DNA of 64,000 nucleotides from Streptomyces sp. SID8352. GTDB lineage: Bacteria > Actinomycetota > Actinomycetes > Streptomycetales > Streptomycetaceae. The translations under genes were made by a program, and so were the position numbers. The notes under the pieces were generated by a model. The model was not told the origin of the DNA and did not search any database. It saw nothing but the letters and a program-made list of their open reading frames with translations. The stretch covers positions 38,031 to 102,030 of the forward strand of contig NZ_WWGX01000115.1 of NCBI RefSeq assembly GCF_009862265.1, read 5' to 3'. This document shows positions 24,412 to 32,528 of the stretch, piece after piece (position 1 is the first letter of the stretch; every line of letters begins with the position of its first letter).

Positions 24412-25867
24412 GGTCGTTCCATCCCTTCGGAGCGGTGACGGTGTTCTTGACGTCGCAGTAGAAGTCGAAGCTCCAGGTGCCGCCCTCGCGGCCCACTCCG
24501 GAGTCGCGCGAGCCGCCGAACGGGGCGCGCAGGTCGCGGACGAAGAAGCAGTTGACCCAGACGGTTCCGGCGACCAGGCGGGCGCTCACCCGGCCGGCGC
24601 GCGAGGGATCGCCGGTGGCGAGCGTGGCGGCCAGGCCGAAGCGGGTGTCGTTGGCGAGGCGGACGGCCTCGTCCTCGCCGGTGAAGGTCTGGAGGGTCAG
24701 GACGGGGCCGAAGACCTCCTCCTGCACGATCTCGGAGTCCTGGCGCACGTCGGTGAGCAGGGTCGGCGCGTAGTACTGGCCCTCGCCGCGGTGGCCGCCG
24801 ATGACGGCGCGGGCCCCGTCGGCGAGGGCGCGGCGCACGAAGCCGTCGATCTTGTCGAGCTGGCGGGGATGGATGTTGGGGCCGATGTCGGTCGCCTCGT
24901 CGCGGGGGTCGCCCTGGCGGAGCCGGGAGGCCCGGTCGACGAAGCGGCGGGTGAACTCCTCGGCCACGGACTCCTCGACGAGGATGCGGGTGGCCGCCAG
25001 GCACACCTGCCCGGCATTGTCGTACTGCTCGACGGCGAGGTCGGCGGCGAGGTCCAGGTCGGCGTCGGCGAAGACCAGCAGCGGTGACTTGCCGCCGAGT
25101 TCGAGGCTGAGCGGAGTGAGGTGCGGGGCGGCGGATGCGGCGATGTGGCGGGCGGTCGGCACGGAGCCGGTGAAGCTGATGCGGCGCACGTCCGGGTGGG
25201 AGGTGAGGGCGTCGCCCACCTCGGAGCCGTAGCCCTGGAGGACGTTCAGGACGCCGGGCGGCAGTCCGGCCTCGGCGGCGATGTCCGCGAGCAGCGACGC
25301 GGTCAGCGGGGACCATTCGGCGGGCTTGAGGACGACCGTGTTGCCGGCGGCGAGGGCCGGGGCCACCTTCCAGGTGGCCAGCATCAGGGGCGCGTTCCAG
25401 GGGGTGATCAGGACACAGGGGCCGGCCGGGTCCCAGGTGACGTGGTTGGTGTGGTCGCGGGTGGTGAAGTCCTCGTGCTCCAGTTCCTCCAGCCGGTCGG
25501 CGAAGAAGCGGAAGTTGTGGGCGACACGGGGCATCACGCCGCGGCGGTGGGAGCGCAGCAGGGCGCCGTTGTCGGTGGTCTCGACGAGGGAGAGGTCCTC
25601 GAGGCGCCGGTCCACGCCGTCGGCGACGGCGCGCAGCAGGCGGGCGCGCTCGGCGCGGGGGGTGGCGGCCCAGCCCGGGAAGGCGGCCCTGGCGGCGGCG
25701 ACGGCCGCGGCGGCCTCGGCCGGGGTGCCCCGGGAGATCTCGGCGAGGGGGGCGCCGTCGATGGGCGAGGTGTCGGTGAAGGTGGCGGCGGAGGCGACCC
25801 GTTCGCCGCCGATCCAGTGCCGGGTGTCGACGGGGACGCCGGCGACGGTGGTGAGGTGTGCGCTCAT
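24404..25867 (-). CDS. Aldehyde dehydrogenase, HpaE-like
   Basis: A 487-residue aldehyde dehydrogenase with ITPWNAPLMLATWKVAPALA, the general base Glu in LELGGKSPL and the catalytic Cys in NAGQVCLAATR near 285. Sequence flavour and operon position match 5-carboxymethyl-2-hydroxymuconate semialdehyde dehydrogenase, which oxidises the product of homoprotocatechuate cleavage. The likely start is ATG at 25867, since an AGGA-rich stretch precedes it; 16 further codons upstream are possible. The gene leads an operon continuing into the dioxygenase, FAH and TetR genes. Several other aldehyde dehydrogenases in the window are paralogues. Confidence 0.83.
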   Translation of the reverse strand: MSAHLTTVAGVPVDTRHWIGGERVASAATFTDTSPIDGAPLAEISRGTPAEAAAAVAAARAAFPGWAATPRAERARLLRAVADGVDRRLEDLSLVETTDNGALLRSHRRGVMPRVAHNFRFFADRLEELEHEDFTTRDHTNHVTWDPAGPCVLITPWNAPLMLATWKVAPALAAGNTVVLKPAEWSPLTASLLADIAAEAGLPPGVLNVLQGYGSEVGDALTSHPDVRRISFTGSVPTARHIAASAAPHLTPLSLELGGKSPLLVFADADLDLAADLAVEQYDNAGQVCLAATRILVEESVAEEFTRRFVDRASRLRQGDPRDEATDIGPNIHPRQLDKIDGFVRRALADGARAVIGGHRGEGQYYAPTLLTDVRQDSEIVQEEVFGPVLTLQTFTGEDEAVRLANDTRFGLAATLATGDPSRAGRVSARLVAGTVWVNCFFVRDLRAPFGGSRDSGVGREGGTWSFDFYCDVKNTVTAPKGWNDHG

Positions 25868-26038
25868 GGCCTCTGCTTCCTGGTGGTCCGGTCGGTGTGC
25901 TGCGGTGGCGGACACGGGGCGCCGTGTTCCGGGGCGGTGCGGGCCCGGGCGGCCCCGGGCGCGGGTGCGGTGCGGGCACCGGGCACGGGGGCGCCCGTGC
26001 GGGCGGTCACCCGGCGGGGGCGGCGCCGGGGAGCGCCG

Positions 26039-26845
26039 TCACCGCGCCCCGGAGGTGCCCGACTCCAGGAGGCGTCCGCCGTCCCACACCACGCCGATCT
26101 GCCGGTAGTAGGCGGCGATCGGTTCGCGGATCTCCAGCCGGGCCAGTTCCTCGGTGGGTGCCTCGAAGAGTTCCAGCTCGGCGTCGCCGACCCAGGGCTG
26201 CCCGCCCTCGAAGGAAGCGGCTCCGGACTCGACGAGTTCGTCCAGGGCGAGCCCCCGGCCCTTCTCGATGGAGGGCAGCCAGCGGTGGTGCGCCATGGGA
26301 TGGCCGTTGACGAAGCCGTTGGTCCCGGAGGGCTCCCGCAGGGTGACGACGGCCTGGGCGAGGCGCCGGTCGGCGGCGGCGAGGCTGGCGCCGAAGCGGG
26401 CCCCGGCCTCGATGCGCGGGGCCGGGCCGTAGGGGTGCGGGCGGGTCTGGTGGATCGAGCCGAGCTTCTTCGGGTAGCCCTGGTGCAGTCCGCGGGCGAC
26501 GGCGAAGTCCTTGTCGACCCAGATGTACACGCAGCGGGTGTAGGTGCGGTCCCGGTACTTGCAGCGGACGACCGCGAAGGCCTCCTTGTACTGGGCCAGC
26601 ACCGGGTCGGTCAGTTCCCGTCCCGAGGCCGAGCAGGACTGCCAGTCGGCCCAGATCAGCGCGACCGCGCCGGGGTCCTCGTCGGCCAGTTCCAGGGGCT
26701 CGGGCAGCAGTTCGCGCACCCGGGCCGGGTCGGTGCGGTACTCGACGGTCAGCAGGTCGCCGGAGTAGTGCCACGGGGGCGACGGGATCAGCGAGGAGTC
26801 ACCCGTCGCCGTCTTGGGGTGGAAGAATCCGCGGACACTGGTCAC
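26039..26845 (-). CDS. Acetoacetate decarboxylase family protein
   Basis: A 268-residue protein of the ADC fold. The Schiff-base lysine pair is seen in QGYPKKLGSIH near residue 128. N- and C-terminal beta strands surround it, including LTVEYRTDP and WVGDAELELFEAP. ADC-family proteins decarboxylate beta-keto acids or perform related aldol-type reactions on aromatic-pathway intermediates. The start is GTG at 26845 with AGGAG about 7 bp upstream. It lies 170 bp before the HpaE-like gene on the same strand, so it may head the same operon or be separately transcribed. Confidence 0.78.
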   Translation of the reverse strand: MTSVRGFFHPKTATGDSSLIPSPPWHYSGDLLTVEYRTDPARVRELLPEPLELADEDPGAVALIWADWQSCSASGRELTDPVLAQYKEAFAVVRCKYRDRTYTRCVYIWVDKDFAVARGLHQGYPKKLGSIHQTRPHPYGPAPRIEAGARFGASLAAADRRLAQAVVTLREPSGTNGFVNGHPMAHHRWLPSIEKGRGLALDELVESGAASFEGGQPWVGDAELELFEAPTEELARLEIREPIAAYYRQIGVVWDGGRLLESGTSGAR

Positions 26846-27298
26846 TGGGGGCTCCTTGAACGGCCGCTCGGACGGCTGCCGGAGGGACGGGGCCGGCCGG
26901 TCGGCGGGGGCGGAACGGCCGGGCGGTACGGGCGGATGGCGCGCCCCGGCGGCGGTGGACCGGGACGTTGCGGACGGAGCGGCACGGGCAGGGGTGGACG
27001 GGGTGCCCCGCCCGGCGGCGCGGGACCTTGCCGGTCACGGACCGGGCCGGCTGCCTGGGGGCGATGGCCCGGGCGGACGGGTCGCGTCCGGCGCCGCGCC
27101 GGACGGACCGGACCGCCGGGCGGCGGCCGGTCGAGCGGGTGGCCCGCCGGACCACCCGTCCGCCGGACGACCTGACCGACGGCCAGGTTGCCCGACGGTC
27201 CGTCGATCCGTACCTGCGACCGAACGGACGGGCGGGACGGACGGACCGGCGGGCCCGCTCGGCCGACCGGCTCGTTTGGCTTCAAACAACATAGGAAG

Positions 27299-27312
27299 CC
27301 GGAGACCTCCGG
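27299..27312. promoter_or_regulatory. Palindrome CCGGAG-AC-CTCCGG
   Basis: A perfect 6-bp inverted repeat around two bases, about 195 bp upstream of the ligase start. It is adjacent to another palindrome, in an AT-richer stretch where a promoter is likely. The binding protein is unknown. Confidence 0.4.
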
Positions 27313-27320
27313 TCAATACC

Positions 27321-27334
27321 TATCCGGATGGATA
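27321..27334. promoter_or_regulatory. Palindrome TATCC-GGAT-GGATA
   Basis: A perfect 5-bp inverted repeat with a 4-bp spacer. Its AT-rich arms differ from the GC-rich surroundings, suggesting a real operator. It lies about 170 bp upstream of the chosen start of the glutamine-synthetase-like gene. Confidence 0.45.
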
Positions 27335-27504
27335 AATTATGCGGCAGACCCCTTGCGGGAGACCCGTCGCCCTCCCTACCGTTTGATCCCATACAGGTGA
27401 ACGGCCTCCTGCGCCCACGCAGTTCGACACGGCCCCTTCCGCCTCCTCTTCCTCTCCCCGCGCCCCCAGCCCCCTCGGGCGCCCCCTTCCCCCAGGAGAC
27501 CCCG

Positions 27505-28860
27505 GTGAGCGCAACCGACACCCCGACCGTCAGCCGGCACATGGAACGGCTCGCCGCCGAGGGCATCGACGTGGTCCGGGTGACCTATCCCGACCTCATC
27601 GGCACCGAACGGGCCCGGGACGTCCTGCTGGACCACCTGCCCTCGGCCGTGGAGCACGGCCTCGCGTTCTGCCGCGCCGTCTACCACACCAGCCCCCAGG
27701 GCGACACGGTCGCCGTCCCCGGCGGACTGGACGCCGGCCTGCCCGACATCCGCGTCGTGCCCGACCTCGGCACCCTCACCGCCCTGCCCTGGGAGCCCGG
27801 TGTGGCCACCTGCCTGGGCGACGTCACCGACCCGGCCACCGGGCTGCCCGCCCCCGAGTCGCCCCGCGACCTGCTGCGCACCGTCCTCGACCGGTGCGCG
27901 GAGCACGGGCTGCGGCCCGTGGTCGGTCCGGAGCTGGAGTACTTCCTCTGCGACGCCGACCCCGCCGCCGCCCGCGGCTGGCGGCGCTACAGCGATGCCG
28001 ACGGCGTCGTGTACACCGCGGGCCTGCGCGCCGACCCGGACAACCACCTGCTGCGCACCCTGCGCCTGCTGGCCGCCATGGACATCGGCGTCAGCAGCGG
28101 CAACCACGAGTACGACGGCGCCCAGTTCGAGATCAATCTCACCCACTCCGACGCCATGGACGCCGCCGACCGCGCCTTCCGCTTCAAGTCCGCGGTCAAG
28201 GAACTGGCCCGGCGGGAGGGCCGCCTGGCCACCTTCATGGCCAAACCCTTCAACGAGGCCGGTGGTTCCGGCTTCCACCTCCACCTGTCCTGCCTGGACG
28301 CCGACGGCGACAACGTCTTCGCCGACCCCGCCGCGCCCCACGGCCTGTCCGCCACCGCGCGGCACGCCATGGCCGGCATCCTCGCCCACGCCCCCGCGCT
28401 GACCGCGCTGGCCAACCCGACGGTCAACTCGTACAAGCGCTTCGGTCCCGACACCCTGGCGCCCTGGCTGATCGACTGGGGCCTGGACAACCGCAGCGCC
28501 ATGCTCCGCGTCCCGCCGGAGCGCGGCCCCGCCTCCCGGTTCGAACTGCGGCTCGGGGACGCCAGCGCCAACCCGTACCTGCTGGTCGCCGGCACCGTGG
28601 CGGCCGCCCTGCTCGGCGTCCTGGCCGGGGAGGAGCCGCCCGCGCCCCTGGAGGGCTACGGCTACGACGCCGCGCGCTCCCCCGTCCTGCCGATGTCCCT
28701 GACCGCCGCCCTGGACGCGCTGGAGGCCGACACGGCCCTCACCGGACTGCTCGGCAAGGACTTCACCGCGTCCTACGTGGCGTACAAGCGCGACGAGGTG
28801 GCCCGCTTCCACCGGCACGTCACCGACTGGGAGTTCACCGAGTACGCCTACCACCTGTGA
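27505..28860 (+). CDS. Glutamine-synthetase-like gamma-glutamyl-amine ligase
   Basis: A 451-residue protein of the GlnA family with the N-terminal beta-grasp segment (VVRVTYPDLIGTERARDV) and a catalytic barrel showing GPELEYFLCD (metal/Glu site), SSGNHEYDGAQFEINL, GSGFHLHLS (His of the nucleotide site), TVNSYKRFGP and SRFELRLGDASANPY. Divergent copies in Streptomyces glutamylate polyamines or monoamines rather than ammonia. The nearby PuuC-like and PuuD-like genes fit such an amine-degradation route. The start is GTG at 27505 because AGGAG precedes it; the longer frame upstream runs over the palindromes. Target amine unknown. Confidence 0.82.
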   Translation: MSATDTPTVSRHMERLAAEGIDVVRVTYPDLIGTERARDVLLDHLPSAVEHGLAFCRAVYHTSPQGDTVAVPGGLDAGLPDIRVVPDLGTLTALPWEPGVATCLGDVTDPATGLPAPESPRDLLRTVLDRCAEHGLRPVVGPELEYFLCDADPAAARGWRRYSDADGVVYTAGLRADPDNHLLRTLRLLAAMDIGVSSGNHEYDGAQFEINLTHSDAMDAADRAFRFKSAVKELARREGRLATFMAKPFNEAGGSGFHLHLSCLDADGDNVFADPAAPHGLSATARHAMAGILAHAPALTALANPTVNSYKRFGPDTLAPWLIDWGLDNRSAMLRVPPERGPASRFELRLGDASANPYLLVAGTVAAALLGVLAGEEPPAPLEGYGYDAARSPVLPMSLTAALDALEADTALTGLLGKDFTASYVAYKRDEVARFHRHVTDWEFTEYAYHL

Positions 28861-29090
28861 CGCCGGTGGGAGGGTGGTGCCCCGCGCCCCCTCCCCCGTC
28901 CTCCGGTCCGCCCCGTCCGGCGCCGCGCGCGAATGCCCGCCACCGGACGCGGCGGACCTCGCGCGTTCCCGCACCCGCGGAGGGTGTCGCGCGGGAGTGC
29001 GGGCCGGGTCGCCGACGGGCCCGGGCGGGTCGCCCGTCGCGGTCGGCCCGCCCGGACGCACCGTTCCGGGCCCGCCGCACCGAGCCCGGA

Positions 29091-29130
29091 ACGGCGGAAG
29101 GGCCCCGGATCACCGGGGCCCTTCCGCCGT
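29091..29130. terminator. Bidirectional terminator between ligase and SnoaL genes
   Basis: A perfect 18-bp stem (29091-29108 with 29113-29130) around a 4-nt ATCA loop. It lies between two convergent genes and should stop transcription from both. Confidence 0.9.
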
Positions 29131-29148
29131 GCGCGCACCGCGCCGGGA

Positions 29149-29529
29149 TCACTCCGGGTCGCGGCGGAAGAACGTCTTGCCGGCCAGCCGCCAGACCCCG
29201 TCCTCCCGCACCAGGGAGAAGTGGTTGGTGAAGTCGTGGCCCTGGTAGCCGCGTTCGTCGAGGACCGCGACCGCCACCTCGCCGCTCACCTCGACCGAGC
29301 GGACGGTGTACGAGTACCCCGGGGTCCACTCCCCCGGGGTGTCGGCCGCGACCACCTCGCAGAACGCCCCGATGGGCGCTGACACCAGTTCGGTGCCCAG
29401 GTATCCCCACATGTGGGCGTCCGGCCGGAAGGCCGCCCGGACGGCCCCGGCGTCCCCGGCGCTCACCGCGGTCACATAGGCCTCCACCGCGGCGCGCACT
29501 CCGTCGTGGTCGGGGGTGTGCTCAGTCAT
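29149..29529 (-). CDS. SnoaL/NTF2-like small protein
   Basis: A 126-residue protein with the NTF2-like cone fold pattern: N-terminal helix (VRAAVEAYVTAVSAGDAGAV), FRPDAHMWGYLG, and beta strands ending VWRLAGKTFFRRDPE. Family members act as hydratases, isomerases or binding proteins for small organic molecules. No catalytic assignment is possible. The ATG at 29529 lies 50 bp downstream of the aldehyde dehydrogenase gene on the same strand, so they are likely cotranscribed. A second SnoaL-like gene is at 61251. Confidence 0.75.
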   Translation of the reverse strand: MTEHTPDHDGVRAAVEAYVTAVSAGDAGAVRAAFRPDAHMWGYLGTELVSAPIGAFCEVVAADTPGEWTPGYSYTVRSVEVSGEVAVAVLDERGYQGHDFTNHFSLVREDGVWRLAGKTFFRRDPE

Positions 29530-29579
29530 CTGCTCCGGTCCTCTTCTCTTCGGGCGTGGGCCTCGGTCGGGCGCGGGCC

Positions 29580-31028
29580 TCAACCGTGGTGCATCCACAC
29601 GCCCTTGGTCTCGGTGAACACGTCCAGCGCGTAGGAGCCCATCTCCCGGCCCCATCCGCTGGACCGGAAACCGCCCCAGGGGGCGGCGGGGTCGGGTATC
29701 GCGGGCATGTTGACGAACACGGCGCCCGCGTGGATGCCGGCCACCAGCCGGTGGGCGGTCGACAGGTCGCGGGTCCAGACGGCGGCGGCCAGGCCGTACC
29801 GGGTGTCGTTGGCCCGTGCCGTCAGTTCGTCCTCGTCCTCGTAGGTGAGGACGGGCAGGACGGGGCCGAAGACCTCCTGGCGGGCGATGGCCATGTCGTC
29901 CCGGACACCGGCGAACACGGTGGGCCGGTAGAAGTTGCCCCGCTCCAGGGGGCCTTCGGCGCGGGCCCCGCCGGTGACCAGTTCGGCGCCCTCGGCGACG
30001 CCCTCCCGCACCATGGCGTCCACCCGGGCCAGATGGCCGTCGGTGACCAGCGGGCCCAGTTCGGTCTCCGGGGCCATTCCGGGGCCGAGCCGCAGGGCGG
30101 CGACCGCGGCGGCCAGCTTCTCGGTGAACTCGTCGGCCCGTCGCCGGTCGACGTAGAAGCGGGAGTAGGCGGCACACACCTGGCCGCTGTTGAGCAGGGC
30201 GCCCTGCACGTTCCCCCGCACGGCGGCGTCGATGTCCGCGTCCCGGGCGATGATGCTGGGGGCCTTGCCGCCCAGCTCCAGGGTGACGCGCTTGAGGTCG
30301 GCGGCGGAGGCCCGCACGATCTCCTGCCCCACCTCCGTGGAGCCGGTGAAGGAGACCTTGTCCACGCCGGGGTGGCCGACGAGGTCCCGGCCGGTCTCGG
30401 GACCGCCGGTGAGCAGGTTGACGACACCGGGCGGGAACCCGGCCTCCTCGCACAGCCGGACCAGGCGCACGGTGGTCAGCGGGGTCTGCTCGGCGGGCTT
30501 GACGATCACGGTGTTGCCGCAGGCCAGGGCCGGGGCGATCTTCCAGGCCGCGATCATCAGCGGGAAGTTCCACGGGGTGATGAGCGCGCACACCCCCACG
30601 GGTTCGCGGCGGGTGTAGTGCAGGGTGTCCGGGAAGGAGACGGGGCTGACGCTTCCCTCGATCTTGGTGACCCAGCCCGCGTAGTAGCGGAAGTGCTCGG
30701 CCGCCCCGGCGACGCTCACCCCGCGCGCCACGGCAAGGGGCTGGCCCTGGTCGCGGGTCTCCAGCTCCGCCAGCTCGGCGGCGTCGCGCTCGATGAGTTC
30801 GGCGATCCGCCAGAGCAGCCGGGCGCGCTCCGCCGCGGGCAGGGCGGCCCACGCCGGGTCCGCCAGGGCGCCGCGCGCGGCGTCCACCGCGGCGTCCACC
30901 TCCGCCCGCCCGGCGGCGGCGCACCGTCCCAGCGGCGCGCCCGTGGCCGGGTCCAGGGTGGTGAACTCGGCGCCGTCGGCGGCGTCCGTCCACTCACCTC
31001 CGATGAAAAGCTGGCCTCGCACGTCCAT
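29580..31028 (-). CDS. Aldehyde dehydrogenase
   Basis: A 482-residue enzyme with ITPWNFPLMIAAWKIAPALA, general base Glu in LELGGKAPS and catalytic Cys in NSGQVCAAYSRF near 280. It belongs to the broad aldehyde or semialdehyde group that includes betaine-aldehyde and phenylacetaldehyde dehydrogenases; the substrate is not predicted. The ATG at 31028 has AGGA upstream. It lies 46 bp after the TetR gene on the same strand and before a SnoaL-like gene. It may belong to the same transcript as the TetR and dipeptide-importer genes. Confidence 0.85.
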   Translation of the reverse strand: MDVRGQLFIGGEWTDAADGAEFTTLDPATGAPLGRCAAAGRAEVDAAVDAARGALADPAWAALPAAERARLLWRIAELIERDAAELAELETRDQGQPLAVARGVSVAGAAEHFRYYAGWVTKIEGSVSPVSFPDTLHYTRREPVGVCALITPWNFPLMIAAWKIAPALACGNTVIVKPAEQTPLTTVRLVRLCEEAGFPPGVVNLLTGGPETGRDLVGHPGVDKVSFTGSTEVGQEIVRASAADLKRVTLELGGKAPSIIARDADIDAAVRGNVQGALLNSGQVCAAYSRFYVDRRRADEFTEKLAAAVAALRLGPGMAPETELGPLVTDGHLARVDAMVREGVAEGAELVTGGARAEGPLERGNFYRPTVFAGVRDDMAIARQEVFGPVLPVLTYEDEDELTARANDTRYGLAAAVWTRDLSTAHRLVAGIHAGAVFVNMPAIPDPAAPWGGFRSSGWGREMGSYALDVFTETKGVWMHHG

Positions 31029-31074
31029 TCGGCATCCTTGTCCTGTGAGTCAACGCGGCGGGCGGGCGCCCGGT

Positions 31075-31668
31075 TCAGTCGTCGAGCCTGCGCATCAACC
31101 GGTCGACGTGGGCGAGGTATTCGGGGATCAGCGTGCCGTCCGGGAACATCAGGGAGGTGACGTTGGCCCCGATGGACATGCCGATGATCTCGCCCGCGAG
31201 TCCGCTCACGGCGGGCTCGTCGGCGGCCTCGTCCCGGCCGCGCGCGGCGGCGATCCGGGTGCCGAGCAGCCGCCGCCACTGGTGGAGGTGGTCGCGGTAC
31301 AGGACGGCCAGTTCCTCGTTGGCCATCGAGTGCTCCCACAGCGCGAGCAGCACCCGTGCGGAGTCGATGCGGTACCGGTCCAGGGGAAGCGTCGCCTCGA
31401 TGTCGCGGCGCAGCGCCTCCCGGGGGTCGGCGGAGGGGTCGCCCTCCTGCATCATCCGCTCGTGCATGTCCGCGAGCACGCTCTGGAACGTGGCGGCCAC
31501 GATGCTGTCCTTGCTGGGGAAGTACCGCTTCAGGGCGCCGTTGGCGAAGCCCGCCTCCGCGACGATGCTCCTCATCGTCGCGGCCTCGAAGCCGCCCTGG
31601 ATGATGAGCTTCTTCGCGACGGCGACGATTTCCCGCCGTCGTTGATCGTGGTCGATAATCTTCGGCAT
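31075..31668 (-). CDS. TetR-family regulator at the end of the importer operon
   Basis: A 197-residue TetR protein. The helix-turn-helix (about 10-55) includes TMRSIVAEAGFANGALKRYF. The C-terminal domain has a long helical ligand-binding region ending PEYLAHVDRLMRR. The BetI-type branch, judged by general pattern, controls uptake or osmolyte-like genes. The ATG at 31668 has AGGAAAG upstream and starts 8 bp after the importer ATPase gene ends, so it is probably the last or next-to-last gene of the importer transcript and likely its regulator. Confidence 0.87.
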   Translation of the reverse strand: MPKIIDHDQRRREIVAVAKKLIIQGGFEAATMRSIVAEAGFANGALKRYFPSKDSIVAATFQSVLADMHERMMQEGDPSADPREALRRDIEATLPLDRYRIDSARVLLALWEHSMANEELAVLYRDHLHQWRRLLGTRIAAARGRDEAADEPAVSGLAGEIIGMSIGANVTSLMFPDGTLIPEYLAHVDRLMRRLDD

Positions 31669-31676
31669 AGTCTTTC

Positions 31677-32528
31677 CTACGCTACTGGCGATCCGGCCGT
31701 CGCACGAAGACCGAGCCAGCTCCTCCTGCGCTCGGCCTGCCGGCCCGGGTCCGCGACCGGTGAGGCCAGCAGCAGACGCCGGGTGTACGGGTGTTCGGGG
31801 GTGCGGGTCACCGTCTCGTTGGGCCCGGTCTCCACACACTCCCCCTGGTACATCACGGAGACGCGGTGGCAGATGCGGCGCACCACGTTGAGGTCGTGGG
31901 AGACGAAGAGGTAGGAGACACCGGTCTCCCGCTGGATGTCGATGAACAGGTCGATCACCGCGGCCTGGGTGGTCAGGTCCAGGGCGCTGACCGGCTCGTC
32001 GCACACGATCAGGCGCGGACGGCGCACCAGGGCCCGGGCGATGGCGATGCGCTGCCGCTGGCCGCCGGAGAACTCGCTGGGGTAGCGCGACACGGTGTCG
32101 GCGGGCAGCCGGACGTGGTCGAGCATCTCGGCCACCGTCGCCCGCGCCGCGGCCCTCCCGGTGCCGGAGGCCGTCAGCGGCTCGGCGAGGATCTGGCCGA
32201 CGGTCATCGTGGGGTCGAGGGAACCGTAGGGGTCCTGGAACACCACCTGGAGGTCGGCGGCCAGGCGCCGCCGGGCGGCGCCCTTGGCGTGGGTGATGTC
32301 GCGGCCGTCGAAGCGGATGGTGCCGGAGGCGACCGGGGCCAGGCCCAGGATCGCCTTGCCCAGCGTCGACTTGCCCGATCCGCTCTCCCCGACGAGTCCG
32401 ACGCACTCGCCGGCGCCGATGGTCATCGAGACACCCTTGAGCGCGCGGAACACGGTGCGACCGCGGCGGTAGTCGATGACGAGGTCCTCGACCTCCAGCA
32501 GCGGGCTGTCCTTGGTGTCCGTGCTCAC
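31677..32528 (-). CDS. Dipeptide/oligopeptide ABC importer ATPase (DppF/OppF-like)
   Basis: A 283-residue ATPase with Walker A GESGSGKST, signature FSGGQRQR, Walker B LIVCDEPVSALD and H-loop VSHDL. A C-terminal oligopeptide-transporter extension (TPEHPYTRRLLLASP) marks the Opp/Dpp family. It is one of two ATPases that power solute uptake with the fused permease-ATPase encoded upstream. The likely start is GTG at 32528, overlapping the stop of that gene (GTGA). The substrate may be a peptide, but related systems import opines, nickel or plant glycosides. Confidence 0.9.
   Translation of the reverse strand: MSTDTKDSPLLEVEDLVIDYRRGRTVFRALKGVSMTIGAGECVGLVGESGSGKSTLGKAILGLAPVASGTIRFDGRDITHAKGAARRRLAADLQVVFQDPYGSLDPTMTVGQILAEPLTASGTGRAAARATVAEMLDHVRLPADTVSRYPSEFSGGQRQRIAIARALVRRPRLIVCDEPVSALDLTTQAAVIDLFIDIQRETGVSYLFVSHDLNVVRRICHRVSVMYQGECVETGPNETVTRTPEHPYTRRLLLASPVADPGRQAERRRSWLGLRATAGSPVA

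Larger units (their letters stand above)
26846..27504. other. Divergent control region with two palindromes
   Basis: About 660 bp between the leftward ADC-family gene and the rightward glutamine-synthetase-like gene. The first 400 bp are extremely GC-rich and repetitive without a convincing gene. The last 250 bp are AT-richer and hold two palindromes at 27299-27312 and 27321-27334 that look like operators for the ligase gene. Confidence 0.6.
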
